From contig NC_061135.1 in assembly GCF_905220365.1 (NCBI RefSeq), positions 9,887,501 through 9,951,500 on the forward strand: 64,000 bases of DNA, given 5' to 3'. The translations under genes and the position numbers were made by a program. Positions 10,736-22,990 of the stretch are shown one piece after another. The notes below the pieces were generated by a model, which did no database searches, was not told where the DNA came from, and saw only the letters and a program-made list of their open reading frames with translations. The DNA is from Vanessa cardui (taxonomy: Eukaryota > Arthropoda > Insecta > Lepidoptera > Nymphalidae). Within the stretch, counting starts at the first letter, position 1, and each line of letters opens with the position of its first letter.

Positions 10736-11199
10736 ATAAAATAAATATCATCACAACTATGTATTTTATTGTGTGGAGGACACGCTTCTGGCGTCTGAAC
10801 TTTTGATGGAAATTCATCATCTCATAAAATAATCAAAATAATAAGAATATTCTGCAATTATTTTCGGATTATTTTCTGATTTGATTTCTGATTCTATCTA
10901 TACAATTAAATCTTAAAAAATGGGGGTACAAAATTACCAATTTTTAATATTAGTCATTTAAATCGAATCGCAATGAACTTAAGACCATTGCGAAGTTAAT
11001 TAATTGAATTAGTATATAGCGAATACTACCCAAATAAATTAAGTTCTTTATCAAACAGAATTAATGTTTTCAAATGAGATAAGAGGCTACTTAAACATTT
11101 TTGGCCTGCCATAGGTTTTATCTGTTACTAAATAAATCGAAAAGCGTTTTTGTTGTGTTAAAGTTAATAGTAGATATTTAGTTTTTGTCAAAGGTAGTG

Positions 11200-11345
11200 T
11201 AATGTGGAGCGGGCCTTTTGTATGTGTAAATTGCAGTCGCTTGCCGATTAACTCTGTCGGCCGTTAGTTGGATCGCCGTCACGCTGCGCTCGTCCGCTCC
11301 GAGTGACGCGATGATGTTCGTCGGTAATTAAGTGCCCCGATCAAT
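11200..11345. other. GC-richer patch inside unit 1 (also 14850-14995)
   Basis: A local rise in GC with CpGs (for example CGCCGTCACGCTGCGCTCG) stands out from the AT-rich surroundings and is unchanged between the two units as far as I compared. No open reading frame or repeat was recognised. It could be a regulatory or conserved non-coding element, but nothing in the sequence proves this. Confidence 0.4.
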
Positions 11346-12339
11346 TGTACTTTCGTTGTGGAAATAGTATGTTACCAATGTTATTGGATACACGGATGTT
11401 TCATGCTGTTAGACTATCTTTGTTTGATTAATATGTTGATTGAACATCATGTTTGATTAATTTAATACAACGTTATTTAATGCACATCTTGAGTATAATT
11501 CAATATCATTTCATGACATTCCCATATCTCACTTTATTAGTACGTTTTAAAGATAATTTCAAACATTTTTTTGTATTGAACTTCGGTTATTGATATATCT
11601 AGATTGAGTGTGTATTCATATATTTTATAAAATAACGAAAACAAACGAGGTAACTTTGACGTGACAGTTACGCTTAACATTCGCCAAACGTCATATTACT
11701 TTATTATTATTTTTTCGACGCATTTTCCTTACTGAAAATCAATCTAGACATTGACATAAATGATTTGATCCATTGCGTTTATTATGCTTTATTTAATGCA
11801 ATTTCTCATCAAATGAACTCTGCGTACACAAATATGAATCCAATCGTAAATGGTTAGATTCAAAGGTTATCAGCTGTTCGAAATATAAAACACTCAGATC
11901 TTATAATAGTAATTTATTATAGTGGAAATTTAATTAAACCTTTTGCTTAAAAGTAGAGGAGGCAAAGGCCCAGCTGTGGTAAATATGCGGGCTGTTATTT
12001 TACTTTACTAATTATGCAAAGAAAGAAAGGTGCTATAAATTTGTTTTTATAAGCTAAAATAAATAAGTAGGCGTATAATTGTAATTAAATAATAACAGAC
12101 CGGCAATTTTGCGCTTTTAGATTATGAATTATGACGAATAACATTACACCGTCGTAAAAGAGAATTTTCATAATTTAATGAAGTATGTTCTGCGCTTAAT
12201 ATACCAACACCGACGAGATATGAACAAGTAACCGATCCCTTGGCAGCGGTTATTGCGTACAAAAAATCACCAACACATATCTACGGACACATTAGCTGTT
12301 TGAATCCTAACTCCATTATCCGAATGATGACCACAGGTT

Positions 12340-12633
12340 ATTTTTTTCTTATGGTATAGGTTGGCGGTCGAGCATGTGGGCCAAATAATGGTAAGTGGTG
12401 ACCATCACCTCTAGACGATGACGCTGTAAGAAATAATAACTAGTTCTTACATCGTCAATGTGCCACCAACCTTGGGAACTAAGATGTTATGTCTTTTGTG
12501 CCTGTAGTTACACTGGCTCACTCACCCTTCAAACCGGAACATCAATACTGAGTACTGTTATTTGGCGGTAGAATAACTGATGAGTGGATGGTACCAACCC
12601 AGACGGGCTTGCACAAGGCCCTGCCACCAAGAA
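12340..12633 (-). mobile_element. Metulj-like SINE repeat (duplicate of 8657-8950)
   Basis: Carried along in the tandem duplication; it is not an independent insertion because its flanks are duplicated too. Confidence 0.8.
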
Positions 12634-12949
12634 ATTTACATATTCATTTTATTTTTTGTATAAGAAAAACTACTTTGAATTACGCAGTTTTTAAATTTGT
12701 TTTTCTTTTAATTTATTAATTATTCAGAGTTACATGAGATAGTATGTCATGACCGAGGTAAAGTCTAGGTATGGATAATAATTTTACAAATACTTAAAAT
12801 TGAGTTATGAGGATTCATTACGATCATGGCTTGAAAATAAGTTTTGGAATTCCGAAAGGTTGATTCTAGAACTTTCAAAGGGATTTTGCCCTTCTACGTA
12901 TATTTTTAAATGTTTATTTAAATTGATGATTAATAAATATACACTTTCA

Positions 12950-13239
12950 CTTGGTGGTAGGGCTTTGTGCAAGCCCGCCTGGGTAGGTACCACCCACTCA
13001 TCAGTTATTCTACCGCCAAATAACAGTACTCAGTATTGTTGTGTTCCGGTTTGAAGGGTGAGTGAGCCAGTGTAACTACAGCCACAAGGGACATAACATC
13101 TTAGTTTTCAAGGTTGGTGGCACATTGACGATGTAAGGAATAGTTAATATTTCTTACAGCGACATTGTCTATGGGCGATGGTGACCACTTACCATCAGGT
13201 GGCCCATATGCTCGTCCGCCAACCTATACCATAAAAAAA
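12950..13239 (+). mobile_element. Metulj-like SINE repeat (duplicate of 9267-9556)
   Basis: Carried along in the tandem duplication, with the same flanks and the same position relative to the minus copy at 12340. Confidence 0.8.
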
Positions 13240-13748
13240 TATATATCTAATTGTTATTGGTATGCTGAACATCTGATTATGATTACTTTAAATATAAAAA
13301 AATAATTTATCCACATCAAATAAGTTACGGAAATAATATTTGGTATAATATTATGCCTACCCTTGCACTTAATGTGAATACCTTACGACAAGAGTTAGCA
13401 CTTAGCTTTATGGATGTGCAAATTTTGACATTTCCCCGAATTTTGACGTCCGATTCTAATGTTTTTAATATAATCTGACTTTAAGGTTTGTGCGTCAGTC
13501 TTTCTGGTGTGGAAATTTTATAAAGTGATCAAAGTTATTACTCTATTATTGTAGAACGAAAAGTAAATAACGTAGTCAAGGAAGTGACGTCACTTTTCAA
13601 ACGTAGTAAAAGCATAAAGCATCATCGTGGGTGTTCATGGCGGTAACAAATTTATGACTGTCAGTTGCATTCTTGATGAATTTGAAATTATTTTGTTGAT
13701 AATAACGAAAATTGGTTAATCAGTCTCCGTCGATATTTATTCTTATTG

Positions 13749-13801
13749 TTTATTCAATGTTCGATTATAATATATTATATTATAATCGAACATTGAATAA
13801 A
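13749..13801. repeat. Perfect 53-bp palindrome (26-bp arms, 1-nt centre)
   Basis: The arm at 13749-13774 (starting TTTATTCAATGTTCGATT) is exactly reverse-complementary to 13776-13801. In unit 1 the left arm is present with one change, but the right arm is replaced by unrelated sequence after TTATATTATGAAG. It is followed by short GGTACC repeats. Confidence 0.95.
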
Positions 13802-14123
13802 GGTACCAAGGTAGCAAGGTACCAATAATTGAAAAAATATACCAGATATTTTAACCATATATAAGTATTTTAGAAATGTAAGCAATATTATGTATATCTG
13901 AGTAGAATTTTGATTGTAAACCAAATTCAGAATAAAATACATGCACCAGCATACACAGAAGACTAAGTATTATGAGAGCCTAAATCCAATATCGTCGCTA
14001 ATGTGGCTAAAGCTACGTATTAACAACTAACCAATGAGTAAATATATGTAAAGGCGATTTCAGACTGTTAACTTTACCCAACAATTTGGTATTCGACGAT
14101 TTAACATCAATGGCAATTTACTC

Positions 14124-14383
14124 AGTAGCGGGGCTTTATGCAAGGTCGTCTATTGACGTACAATTCACTCTTCCGATATTCTACCGCGAAACAACAATAA
14201 TTAGTGTTGTTGTGTTTCGGCTTAAAAGCGTAAACTTGCAGTGTCTGTTTTACTCACAACTAGTGTAACTATAGGAACGAGGGGCACAGCACCTAGGTTT
14301 CCAAGGTTGGAAGCACTTAAGTGATCTACGGTATGCCATCAAGTGGCTCATTCACCCATCTGCCTATCAATATCATAAAAACA
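14124..14383 (+). mobile_element. Metulj-like SINE repeat (duplicate of 10478-10735)
   Basis: Diverged copy carried in unit 2. It differs from its twin by a few substitutions and a small indel around TACTCACAACTAGTG. Confidence 0.6.
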
Positions 14384-15509
14384 TATAAAATAAATATCAT
14401 CACAACTATGTATTTTATTGTGTGGAGGATACGCTTCTGGCGTCTGAACTTTTGATGGAAATTCATCATCTCGTAAAATAATCAAAATAATAACAATATT
14501 CTGCAATTATTTTCTGATTATTTTCTGATTTGATTTCTGATTCTATCTATACAATTAAATCTTAAAAAATGGGGGTACAAATTTACCAATTTTTAATATT
14601 AGTCATTTAAATCGAATCGCAATGAACTTAAGACCATTGCGAAGTTAATTAATTGAATTAGTATATAGCGAATACTACCCAAATAAATTAAGTTCCTTAA
14701 CAAACAGAATTAATGTTTTCAAATGAGATAAGAGGCTACTGAAACATTTATGGCCTGCCATAGGTTTTATCTGTTACTAAATAAATCGAAAATCGTTTTT
14801 GTTGTGTTAAAGTTAATAGTAGATATTTAGTTTTTGTCATAGGTAGTGTAATGTGGAGCGGGCCTTTTGTATGTGTAAATTGCAGTCGCTTGCCGATTAA
14901 CTCTGTCGGCCGTTAGTTGGATCGCCGTCACGCTGCGCTCGTCCGCTCCGAGTGACGCGATGATGTTCGTCGGTAATTAAGTGCCCCGATCAATTGTACT
15001 TTCGTTGTGGAAATAGTATGTTACCAATGTTATTGGATACACGGATGTTTCATGCTGTTAGACTATCTTTGTTTGATTAATATGTTGATTGAACATCATG
15101 TTTGATTAATTTAATACAACGTTATTTAATGCACATCTTGAGTATAATTCAAAATCATTTCATGACATTCCCATATCTCACTTTATTAGTACGTTTTAAA
15201 GATAATTTCAAACATTTTTTTGTATTGAACTTCGGTTATTGATATATCTAGATTGAGTGTGTATTCATATATTTTATAAAATAACGAAAACAAACGAGGT
15301 AACTTTGATGTGACAGTTACGCTTAACATTCGCCAAACGTCATATTACTTTATTATTATTTTTTCGACGCATTTTCCTTACTGAAAATCAATCTAGACAT
15401 TGACATAAATGATTTGATCCATTGCGTTTATTATGCTTTATTTAATGCAATTTCTCATCAAATGAACTCTGCGTACACAAATATGAATCCAATCGTAAAT
15501 GGTTAGATT

Positions 15510-16007
15510 ATAACGCAAACAACGATGTTCAACAAACCGAGTCCAACATTAAATTTGATAAAACTTTGTTTAGTTTCAATCGAATTTCACGTTACCAAAC
15601 TACATCAAGTCAAACTATCGAATGAGCGTCCATCGAGTATGATGCATGTTAATGTTGCCGATATCGTCGAAGTTCCAAGCTGTCCAACTTTCAATTGGAG
15701 CTGAATAGAAACAACAATTACTAGATCTCGGTGTGATTACGCTGCTCCAGCGTCAGATGCTTGATTCAAATGAAAATGTTTTAAATGTGAATGCCGTTAA
15801 CATAATTCAGCTTAGAATTTGAGAACTGTGAATTTGATTTTGCAAGAACAGATTCGAAACTCACCATTCAAAACGATGTTGAGATGTCAACTGAAAGCGA
15901 TGACTTTCATAATTATAAAATTATAATGTTTCAAGATTTCCTGCATCACAATTATGTAACATCCTAAGTCACTTTTAAATTTTCTCAATCGATAAGTAAT
16001 TTTAAGT
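15510..16007. other. AT-rich DNA, nothing recognised
   Basis: Single-copy-looking sequence immediately right of the duplication. No frame, repeat or RNA gene was recognised. Confidence 0.4.
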
Positions 16008-16110
16008 ACCCTTCAAACCAAAACACAACAGTACTAAGTGTTGCTCTTTGGCAATAGAATATGCCCATCTGGATGGTACCTTCGACCCAGATCGGTTTAT
16101 GTATGGGATT
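16008..16110 (-). mobile_element. Metulj-like SINE repeat, short fragment
   Basis: Contains CCCTTCAAACCAAAACACAA, GGCAATAGAATATG and GGATGGTACC in the order expected of a minus-strand copy, ending near the CCAGATCGG block. Only the 5' third of the family is present. Confidence 0.6.
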
Positions 16111-16915
16111 CATGTTTAGTATATTCCATAAATATCATAAATTGTTTCTTCGAGTGATAAAATATGTATGGTTGTTGATACTTAATTTTTTTCACGTACT
16201 AATCCATGCAAACGAATGGGCTCAACGTATTTCAAGAAACGATGAGACCTAGATTCGTAATCTCGTCGATAGATGGCGCTGGAACGGCGCCAAGTGAGGA
16301 AAACCAAACGTAACCGTTTGATTAATGCTCTTTCGTAGGGTTGAAATCGTTTTCTTGTATACATTTGTAAAGAGTAATTTATAATTCAGCTAGACATAGA
16401 AAGATGACTGACTATTATTATATTTAAAAAGCGCCAACAATAATCTTGTTATCCAATACCTACAAGCTTTTGGTTATTAATAATTTTTGCCTGTGACACA
16501 ATTAAATGATTACCGAATTCTTTCCTTACAAGAAAAAAAAGGTTTTTTTGTTTTCTTTTTGTGGATAATCCAATATATATGCCATTATTAAGAAACAAAG
16601 GAAACCGTGAATGAATTATTTTCAAAAAGAAGATAAAACTTTTAAGCCAAATGTAGTTCAAGGCTGTCCGCAGTCTCCACGACTATCATCGCAAAGCACG
16701 GCCCGCGTTACGTGAATATTCTTAGGAATTTATAATGCTAGAGCCCGAAAATAAAAACATAATCCGGAGCCCGAGGCCGCATAATTAAGCACTTATTTTG
16801 CGGTTGCGGATTACCGCTCGGCTACTATAAGTATTCATTTGTGTTGGGCTTTATGTCTCATAGAATTAAGGTATAGTTTCGCTTGCATCGCCACGTCGAG
16901 AGCCAACGTGCAGTA
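16111..16915. other. Unassigned DNA
   Basis: Several 60-70 codon frames on both strands have no recognisable features. GC rises from about 16660 towards the repeat at 16916. No RNA gene seen. Confidence 0.4.
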
Positions 16916-17050
16916 GCGCGCGTCCCTCTGTATTACAATTTTTCAACCTGTCCGCCGATCCCGTTTCGGCTTTTTGCATTGTTCGCGGGAGCCGTTTATT
17001 GCCGCGTTGTAGCGACTAGTAGTAAACTACGAGCTCGTTTCAATGCAATA
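16916..17050 (+). repeat. Dispersed repeat, copy B (inverted partner at 5598)
   Basis: About 130 bp matches the reverse complement of 5598-5734 with no gaps and roughly 87% identity by eye. Copy B has the higher GC content, with CpGs where copy A often has TG or CA. The frame at 16883-17098 overlaps it but shows no known protein pattern. Confidence 0.7.
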
Positions 17051-17579
17051 GGAAAGATTACACGGAAAGCTTGGATTTGTTTTAATTCATTTGTTTGAAT
17101 TTTTTTAGAAAATAGAATTATGTAACAATTATAAATATTTTATATAAATAATCGGAAGTGGCTATACCAAATACGTGTATTAATTTTTTTTTAATTTCGT
17201 TTCAATCAAAATTCCGTAGTTCAACTCAATTGTAAAAAATATTTGCTTACATATTTTGTAGGTACTTTTTATAATTTTACAAATTTCCTAGCATAGCTAT
17301 AGAGTGGAATTGAATAACAACTCGTATTCATAAGCCGATAACAAGGGCTTTTACCGATAATTGTTTAGTAGAATTTAGCGAGAGGTGTAATAGCGATTGA
17401 TTTTAAAAATACACTCTATGAATACAACTGGAATCATAAAATATCGTAGAGCAATGCATAAGTATTCTCAGTTATTGAAACAGTATCTTATATACTAAGT
17501 ACGTAATTAAGCCGATTTTTGGGACGACAGCAGCACATAAAAATGATTAGGTAGTCTCATTTTGAAGAACTCTCATCGT

Positions 17580-17735
17580 AGATTGTAGTCCGAAAATCCA
17601 CAACAGCGCGATTTTTAGACAATTTCTGCCTCGCACAACCACTTTGTGGAACCGGCTTTCGCTGTTCGGTTGTTCCGAGCCGCTACGATATAACCTTCAA
17701 GAAGAGCGTACTCCTGAGCGTACCAAATTATTTAA
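17580..17735 (+). pseudogene. LINE ORF2 C-terminal fragment, frameshifted
   Basis: The translation reads RKSTTARFLDNF and then shifts by one base before a block equivalent to the intact copy's RTTTLWNQL, RYDM and FKKRAYS motifs. It belongs to the same family as the LINE at 1-3240 but lies on the plus strand. No other part of that element is nearby. Confidence 0.75.
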
Positions 17736-19689
17736 TTTTGGAGACCGCAAAAGCTACTACGAAGATACTGGCTACGTAGAGGGCGGCGCTATGGGTGTCT
17801 AAAAATAAGCAAATGTAGATCGTGCAAATTGACGTCGTCAGCTTACAATGACATTAAATCAAGACAAATGCTGCCATAGATTTCTTAATTTGTAAAAATC
17901 TGTAGAATAAACGCGAAGTTCCGCGTACGACCCACAAGTATTCATTTTAACTGTCATGGGTACCGAGACTGCAGATTAAAATATTATTGATTCTTTATTA
18001 AACAAGTGTGTCAAAATATGATCTATAAACAGACTTTTAAATAGAGCGCAGTCTGTAAGCGTGGGAATTTATTTTCGAACACACACATAGGTATTTTACA
18101 ATAATACATTTGCATTTTTCGGTGTATCGTACGCATCCCCTGAAATACTTAGTTGCTTTTTGTCGATGCAACGAATAAATTATATTTTCATTGCGCATTC
18201 ACAACGTAGGATTTATAAAAATACATTTAAATACGAGCAATGTAACTAGCTATGAGGTTGTCACTCGCAAAATCAATTTTAAATTGTTTGTTAGCAAAGG
18301 GTGCGGTCCGAGTGCAATAAGATGCCTAATGTACCTAATGATTTTTAGATTTTCAACTGCTTTTGTTGCTTCTAAATAAATAATTATTATTTTGAGAATA
18401 TTTTAGACACATTAAATAATCACTTACTAATATTTAATAAATAAAAATAACGGAAGCATATATTAATTATATTGTTTTTTTTTTTTTTCATTTCACTAAT
18501 ATCTATTAAATAAACACAAAAAATATTACAATTTGACAATTATTACGATAACAGCGATATGAAAAAAATATCTAAAACAATTTTTTTTATATAAATTACA
18601 ATCAGAAGCAGAAAAACTAATAATACATTTACAAAAAATAAAACATTTTTTTTTGGTGTTATGGGGGATAAAAAATCTTAGTCTTGGTTAAACAAGTCAA
18701 TAACACAAGAATATGTTTTTTATGAAATAATTCAATTAAAATTATTTTATATTAGGTATATAAAAATAAAGGGGTTGGGCCGTTGACGGGATCTGCTCAT
18801 AAAAAGTACTAAGCATCAATACACAGAGGAAGGTATATCAACATTTTTGCTTAGCACTATGTACTAACTAATGTATTAATAAAGCAGTTAAATATTTAAG
18901 AATTAAGTAGACTAACGTCATCAACATCATGAGCAATGGTATGAGTTACCGTTCGTTTTAAATTTGGAATTTAGAAAAAAAAATTAGGCAACTGTGAGGC
19001 AGCAAATCCTCCACAAAACAGCAGCTCCAAAGCAGTAAAACTCTCCAGTTAAGTCAACCGAGAAATATAATAATACTTTGGAATATAATTTTAAAAATAT
19101 ATGTCGATAGAGTGACTTTGATTAAATGATAGAGCCGTGTAGTTTTGTCTGTATGATCTGTTAGACGAGCATGTATGAGTTACTACTGTGATCACAGGTA
19201 TTCCGTTAATGTCTACTGCGACGTCTAGTAACACTAAATCAAATTCCTATGCAGCTTCTTCCATTCCATGTATAACATTAATCGTACAGGTTTTTAGATT
19301 TACAGGGTATTGCAAGATAAGCAGAAACCAGTTTTAATCCAGCATAACCAGTACCTTTCGACATAAAACCAGACACAGCAGTCACATTTATATTCAGGTT
19401 TCCACAATTTTCATCCTCACAATTTTGCATTTCTAATTCGACATTACAAATTTTGCACATTAATATTTAAGATTTTACAGAGGTAAATTCAGAATGCAAA
19501 TCCTTTTTTTTCTTTTAAAAGTTGAAGATGCTTGAAATCATGTATCCAAATGCCTCGTAAAAGTGTACCTAAAGGGGCGCAACTTCATATCATCCACATC
19601 TGCATGTGGTGCACCCTGATCTACGAGGCGACCCTGGCGACCGATTGATGGTAGGATGAACATCTAAAACAGCGTAAATACAGACATAG
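17736..19689. other. AT-rich DNA, nothing recognised
   Basis: Long A/T runs (for example the T-run at 18475-18489) and short chance frames such as 19278-19460 on the minus strand. No repeat family was named. Confidence 0.4.
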
Positions 19690-19887
19690 TCACCTATGCG
19701 TGAACGCCCTGCGATTTCCAGCCCGAAAGCCAAGCTTGGCGAGTATAGCATTTACTCCAAAAGAAGGACCAAAATGTCCACGGTTCCACTATTGTACTAT
19801 TCTTGATTACGGCGGTGGCCACAGTAACAGTAGGGCAGGCTCTGCCAAGAAACTCCGTGTTACGAACGGCCCCACAAACAAACTAAC

Positions 19888-20148
19888 CCTACAACAACAA
19901 CAGCCTGTAAATTCCCACTGCTGGGCTAAAGGCCTCCTCTCCCTTTGAGGAGAAGGTTTGGAACATATTCCACCACGCTGTTCTTCGGTTTCACGAATGT
20001 TAACCCTCACGATGTTAACCTTCACCGCAGAGCACGAGGTAAATTATAAAGACAAATTAAGCTCATCAATCAGCGGTGCTTGCTGGGTTTGAACCCGCAA
20101 TCATCGATTAAGATGCACGCGTTCTAATCACTGGGCCATCTCGACTCA
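19888..20148 (-). mobile_element. tRNA-derived SINE, near full length
   Basis: Reverse copy with a (CAA)n-flanked tail (CAGCCTGTAAATTCCCACTG), body (GAGGAGAAGGTTTGGAACAT) and head (GGGTTTGAACCCGCAATCAT, then GGGCCATCTCGACTC). Box B is intact. It lies immediately before the recognisable RTE-type endonuclease; ACTAA occurs at both edges and could be part of a target-site duplication. Confidence 0.85.
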
Positions 20149-20189
20149 ACTAAACTTAGGTTTAGGTTTATCGTATTAACAAACGATTA

Positions 20190-21010
20190 GGTTTGATGAA
20201 CATCTGGTGCAACTGGAAGAGGAACTGAAATATATAAGATAATACCTTTGAGGTATCTGCGAAGTCCGAAGAGAGGGAGAGGACAAAATCACTTAGATTC
20301 GGGTCCTCTTATGAACTTCAGGGAGGGAAACCAACAATCTCAAGGCGGGACCGGGTTTCTGGTGCATAAGGACCTCATTAATAACTTCAATACAAATGGG
20401 ATATTTACCATATTTTTTATGTTTCTTAGATGCAACTCCATATTTGGACATTATCTACGAATGTCTTGTGCATGAGTCTCATGATAAAAATAGCCATGTT
20501 AATTTTAAATCTCATTAATAACGTTGTCGAAATCTCCAGTGAGTTGACAGGGGTTGCGTACTTCTTCAAAGTTGTATAGGTTACGCACCCAACAAGACAC
20601 CTTCAGATGATGAAGAGGAAAATATGTACCAAGGCATATCAGGCAAAGCCCCGATGCAATGACCAAAAATTAGATAGATTTCATCATAAAGGACAAGCGA
20701 CGGATACTAGGAGATGTCTCTTTGGTCACCGGGTTTAATACCGGAAGTGATCACCAACTCGTACGAGGCACTCTGGATATTCGTTTCAAGCTCGAACGTG
20801 CCTATTTGATGAAGTCTACGTTTAGACCTAACATGCTTCAAGCCGGAGATAGCAACCGATTCGCTGCCTTGGAAGCCACAAACGACGTTGACCAGAAACT
20901 TGCACAAGTGGTAGGAATTCTGCGAGATGAAGGCAAGAAATTCCTTCAGCAGAGACTCTGCAGCTCATGCAGGAGCGACGAGGTAACCATCTACTTCATC
21001 AGACAGGGCT
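20190..21010 (+). pseudogene. Decayed RTE-type LINE endonuclease
   Basis: Translation in shifting frames gives DEHLVQLEEELKYI, then GGTGFLVHKDLINN, and further on GFNTGSDHQLVRGTLDI and RAYLMKSTFRP. This is the order found in the APE endonuclease of RTE-type LINEs (often annotated as craniofacial development protein 2-like). The catalytic GDFN region between them is deleted or scrambled, and frameshifts break the frame. The remnant stops before the reverse-transcriptase domain. The frame at 20722-21048 is the longest surviving piece. The sequence at 19690-19887 may be its 5' leader. Confidence 0.8.
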
Positions 21011-22125
21011 CAGACAAACTACAAAATCACGAGACTTGTGCAACATGATCTCCACAACTCGAATATCCATTCCAGCGAACGGGCGATCGAGCTACGCAAT
21101 GCATCCTACAAATTTTTCGATATTTATGACCAAAAATAAAAATTAAAACAAAATTTGTTGCTGAGTTTTTGACTTTTTTGATCGACATTTTCATAACGAT
21201 GACGACGATGATGACGATAACGACGAACGCGAAAATGATTAAGATATCTTTGTAGAGCACAAAAAAAGGTACAAAAAAGGTTCTCGTAAAAATTTTCTAA
21301 TCTCATCGGATTGCCGAGTTATTGCCGGGAACAAATTTTACCATTTTTTCAAGATGGCGGCCTTAGCGCCCCGGAATTCATGGCCTTTCATTGTCATTTA
21401 TCTGCCTTTTTTTTCGACGAAATGACTGCACTAATAAGCAATGATAAGTAAAACATTAACCGATTAGCAATCATACTTGTTCAGTTCATCTGATTCCTTG
21501 AAAAGTAAAAATTAACAATTGCGTCCCACAACACTCGGGCCCCACCCTTATGTTCGCTTGTCTATGTGTGCGTAGACGTTTCGCGTAATTATAATGTTCG
21601 GCTCGAAATAAAATTGACGTGCTCTCACCTTGAGCTCTGGGGAGGGACTGAAGATTTATTGACAGCGATGTCGAATAAAAAATCAAAACCGTCAAATGAT
21701 TTTCTCCATACTAAAATGTATGGACGACGAATGCAAAAAAGTAAGTAATATTTAAATAAAAAATACTAAAATATTGTGAAATATAATAAAAATTTAATGT
21801 GGTACACTTATTATTTGCACTTTTGAGACCCTTTTTAAGCAAAAATACATGAATAAACTAGCAGCTAAATAGCTCAGTAAAGCTAAATAAAAAAGGTCGA
21901 TTTCAGTGTTTGGAGTCATGTTGGCGATGAATATGCTAGGTTATTGATGTATATTTTAGATATATTAAGATGTAAAACTTGAGACATATCTATTAAGATA
22001 CTGCATGTAATTTTTTATCTATATTCGATGCTCCAGTTTTCAGATATTTAAAAACTAGTAAGTGCTATTTTAGCGTTCCGTAAGGACGGCCCAAATAATT
22101 GGCATAAATAATTCACTGAAAGTCA
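21011..22125. other. Unassigned DNA
   Basis: Includes a GATGAC-rich simple stretch around 21195-21225 that produces artefactual frames on the minus strand. A moderately GC-rich piece lies near 21350-21385. Nothing was identified. Confidence 0.4.
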
Positions 22126-22205
22126 ACTAGGACAACGATTGCAGTTAGGTGTTCCACAAGGCAGTTCACTTGGACCTATGTTAAATATTATGTATATCTA
22201 TAACC
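22126..22205 (+). pseudogene. Scrap of LINE reverse transcriptase (motif B)
   Basis: Translates as QRLQLGVPQGSSLGPML, the highly conserved GVPQGSxLGP segment of non-LTR reverse transcriptases, followed by a diverged NIMYIYN where YIND would be expected. No YADD follows, so it is a small relic. Its family cannot be decided. Confidence 0.7.
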
Positions 22206-22615
22206 ATTTCAATTATTGAATAGAGTCAGTCAACAATTATTGACATTACATTATTGTAAATTAATTTTATAATGTAATCAATGCAATCAAATATAACTTA
22301 TGTATACTGTAAATTATCTTACTGCTACTACTGATTTGGGTCTTACTCGAAATAACAATGAATAAGTCAGATAATTGAGAACTTAAATACATTATATTAA
22401 TATATCCGATTTCCGATTCACTGAATATGACACATACTCTGCTCATATTTATCATATCCTTATACACTTAAACTACATTTAATCGAATTATTGTCAAAAT
22501 AAAATAGAATTGGTTGTAAGAGTAAACTATCTAAAATATTTAGACAAGTTAATGTGTGTGCAGTTTTCAGCGACGTGGTGAACGCTAATAGCTAAGTAAA
22601 AGGTGCGGCGAGTGT

Positions 22616-22990
22616 GTGGCGTCAAGCCAACTTAACTCTTTCGTCACTTGTTTTCAGTTGCACCGTCATCACAATACATTTTTCAAAGTAAAAGATTATA
22701 CTTCAGCTATACATAGGTTGTTCAGAAATGCCAATAAAATATTCCCAAATCTTCCTGATATATTTTTAAGGGGTTTTTATAAAAGAGGCGTGGTGAAAGC
22801 AGATACGGTGAAAGTAATCCGAGAAGGGTGGCATCCATCAAACTTAGAGTTAGCGACTTTGCGACTCGGTAACATTCGCGAGGCGTTGGGCTCACGGCTT
22901 TGTAAAATTTATAGTGTTGGTATGATTAGTTATTTAACCTTTTTTAAGAAAGATTGTGTATTTTATTACATAATTTCAATTGAGTATTGA
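22616..22990 (+). CDS. Uncharacterised 124-codon frame, doubtful
   Basis: An open frame beginning at a GTG (no upstream ATG supports it) and ending at TGA 22988. Its middle part (RGVVKADTVKVIREGWH) is less biased than the surrounding AT-rich DNA, but I recognise no domain. The N-terminal part resembles intron-like sequence (CACTTGTTTTCAG), so the coding part could be an exon beginning near 22660. It may also be a repeat relic or chance. Treat as unsupported. Confidence 0.15.
   Translation: MASSQLNSFVTCFQLHRHHNTFFKVKDYTSAIHRLFRNANKIFPNLPDIFLRGFYKRGVVKADTVKVIREGWHPSNLELATLRLGNIREALGSRLCKIYSVGMISYLTFFKKDCVFYYIISIEY

Larger units (their letters stand above)
8178..11860 (+). repeat. Tandem duplication, unit 1 (3683 bp)
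   Basis: The block beginning CAAAGGTTATCAGCTGTTCG at 8178 restarts at 11861. Unit 1 ends at GGTTAGATT (11860), and the same end recurs at 15509. The unit holds a SINE tail scrap, two inverted Metulj-like copies, a third diverged one, and a GC-richer patch. Duplication after the insertions explains why all of these appear twice. No coding sequence is recognised inside. Confidence 0.95.
11861..15509 (+). repeat. Tandem duplication, unit 2 (3649 bp)
   Basis: Second copy of the 8178-11860 block, in direct orientation and head to tail, with a net loss of 34 bp. Most of it differs from unit 1 by isolated substitutions (for example 9141 versus 12821). Differences are concentrated in about 13660-13940, where unit 2 carries a perfect palindrome and lacks bases present in unit 1. 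Confidence 0.95.

Noticed and set aside
21124..21306. Frames over a GATGAC-rich stretch
   Set aside because: Simple-sequence DNA gives long but meaningless frames on the minus strand.
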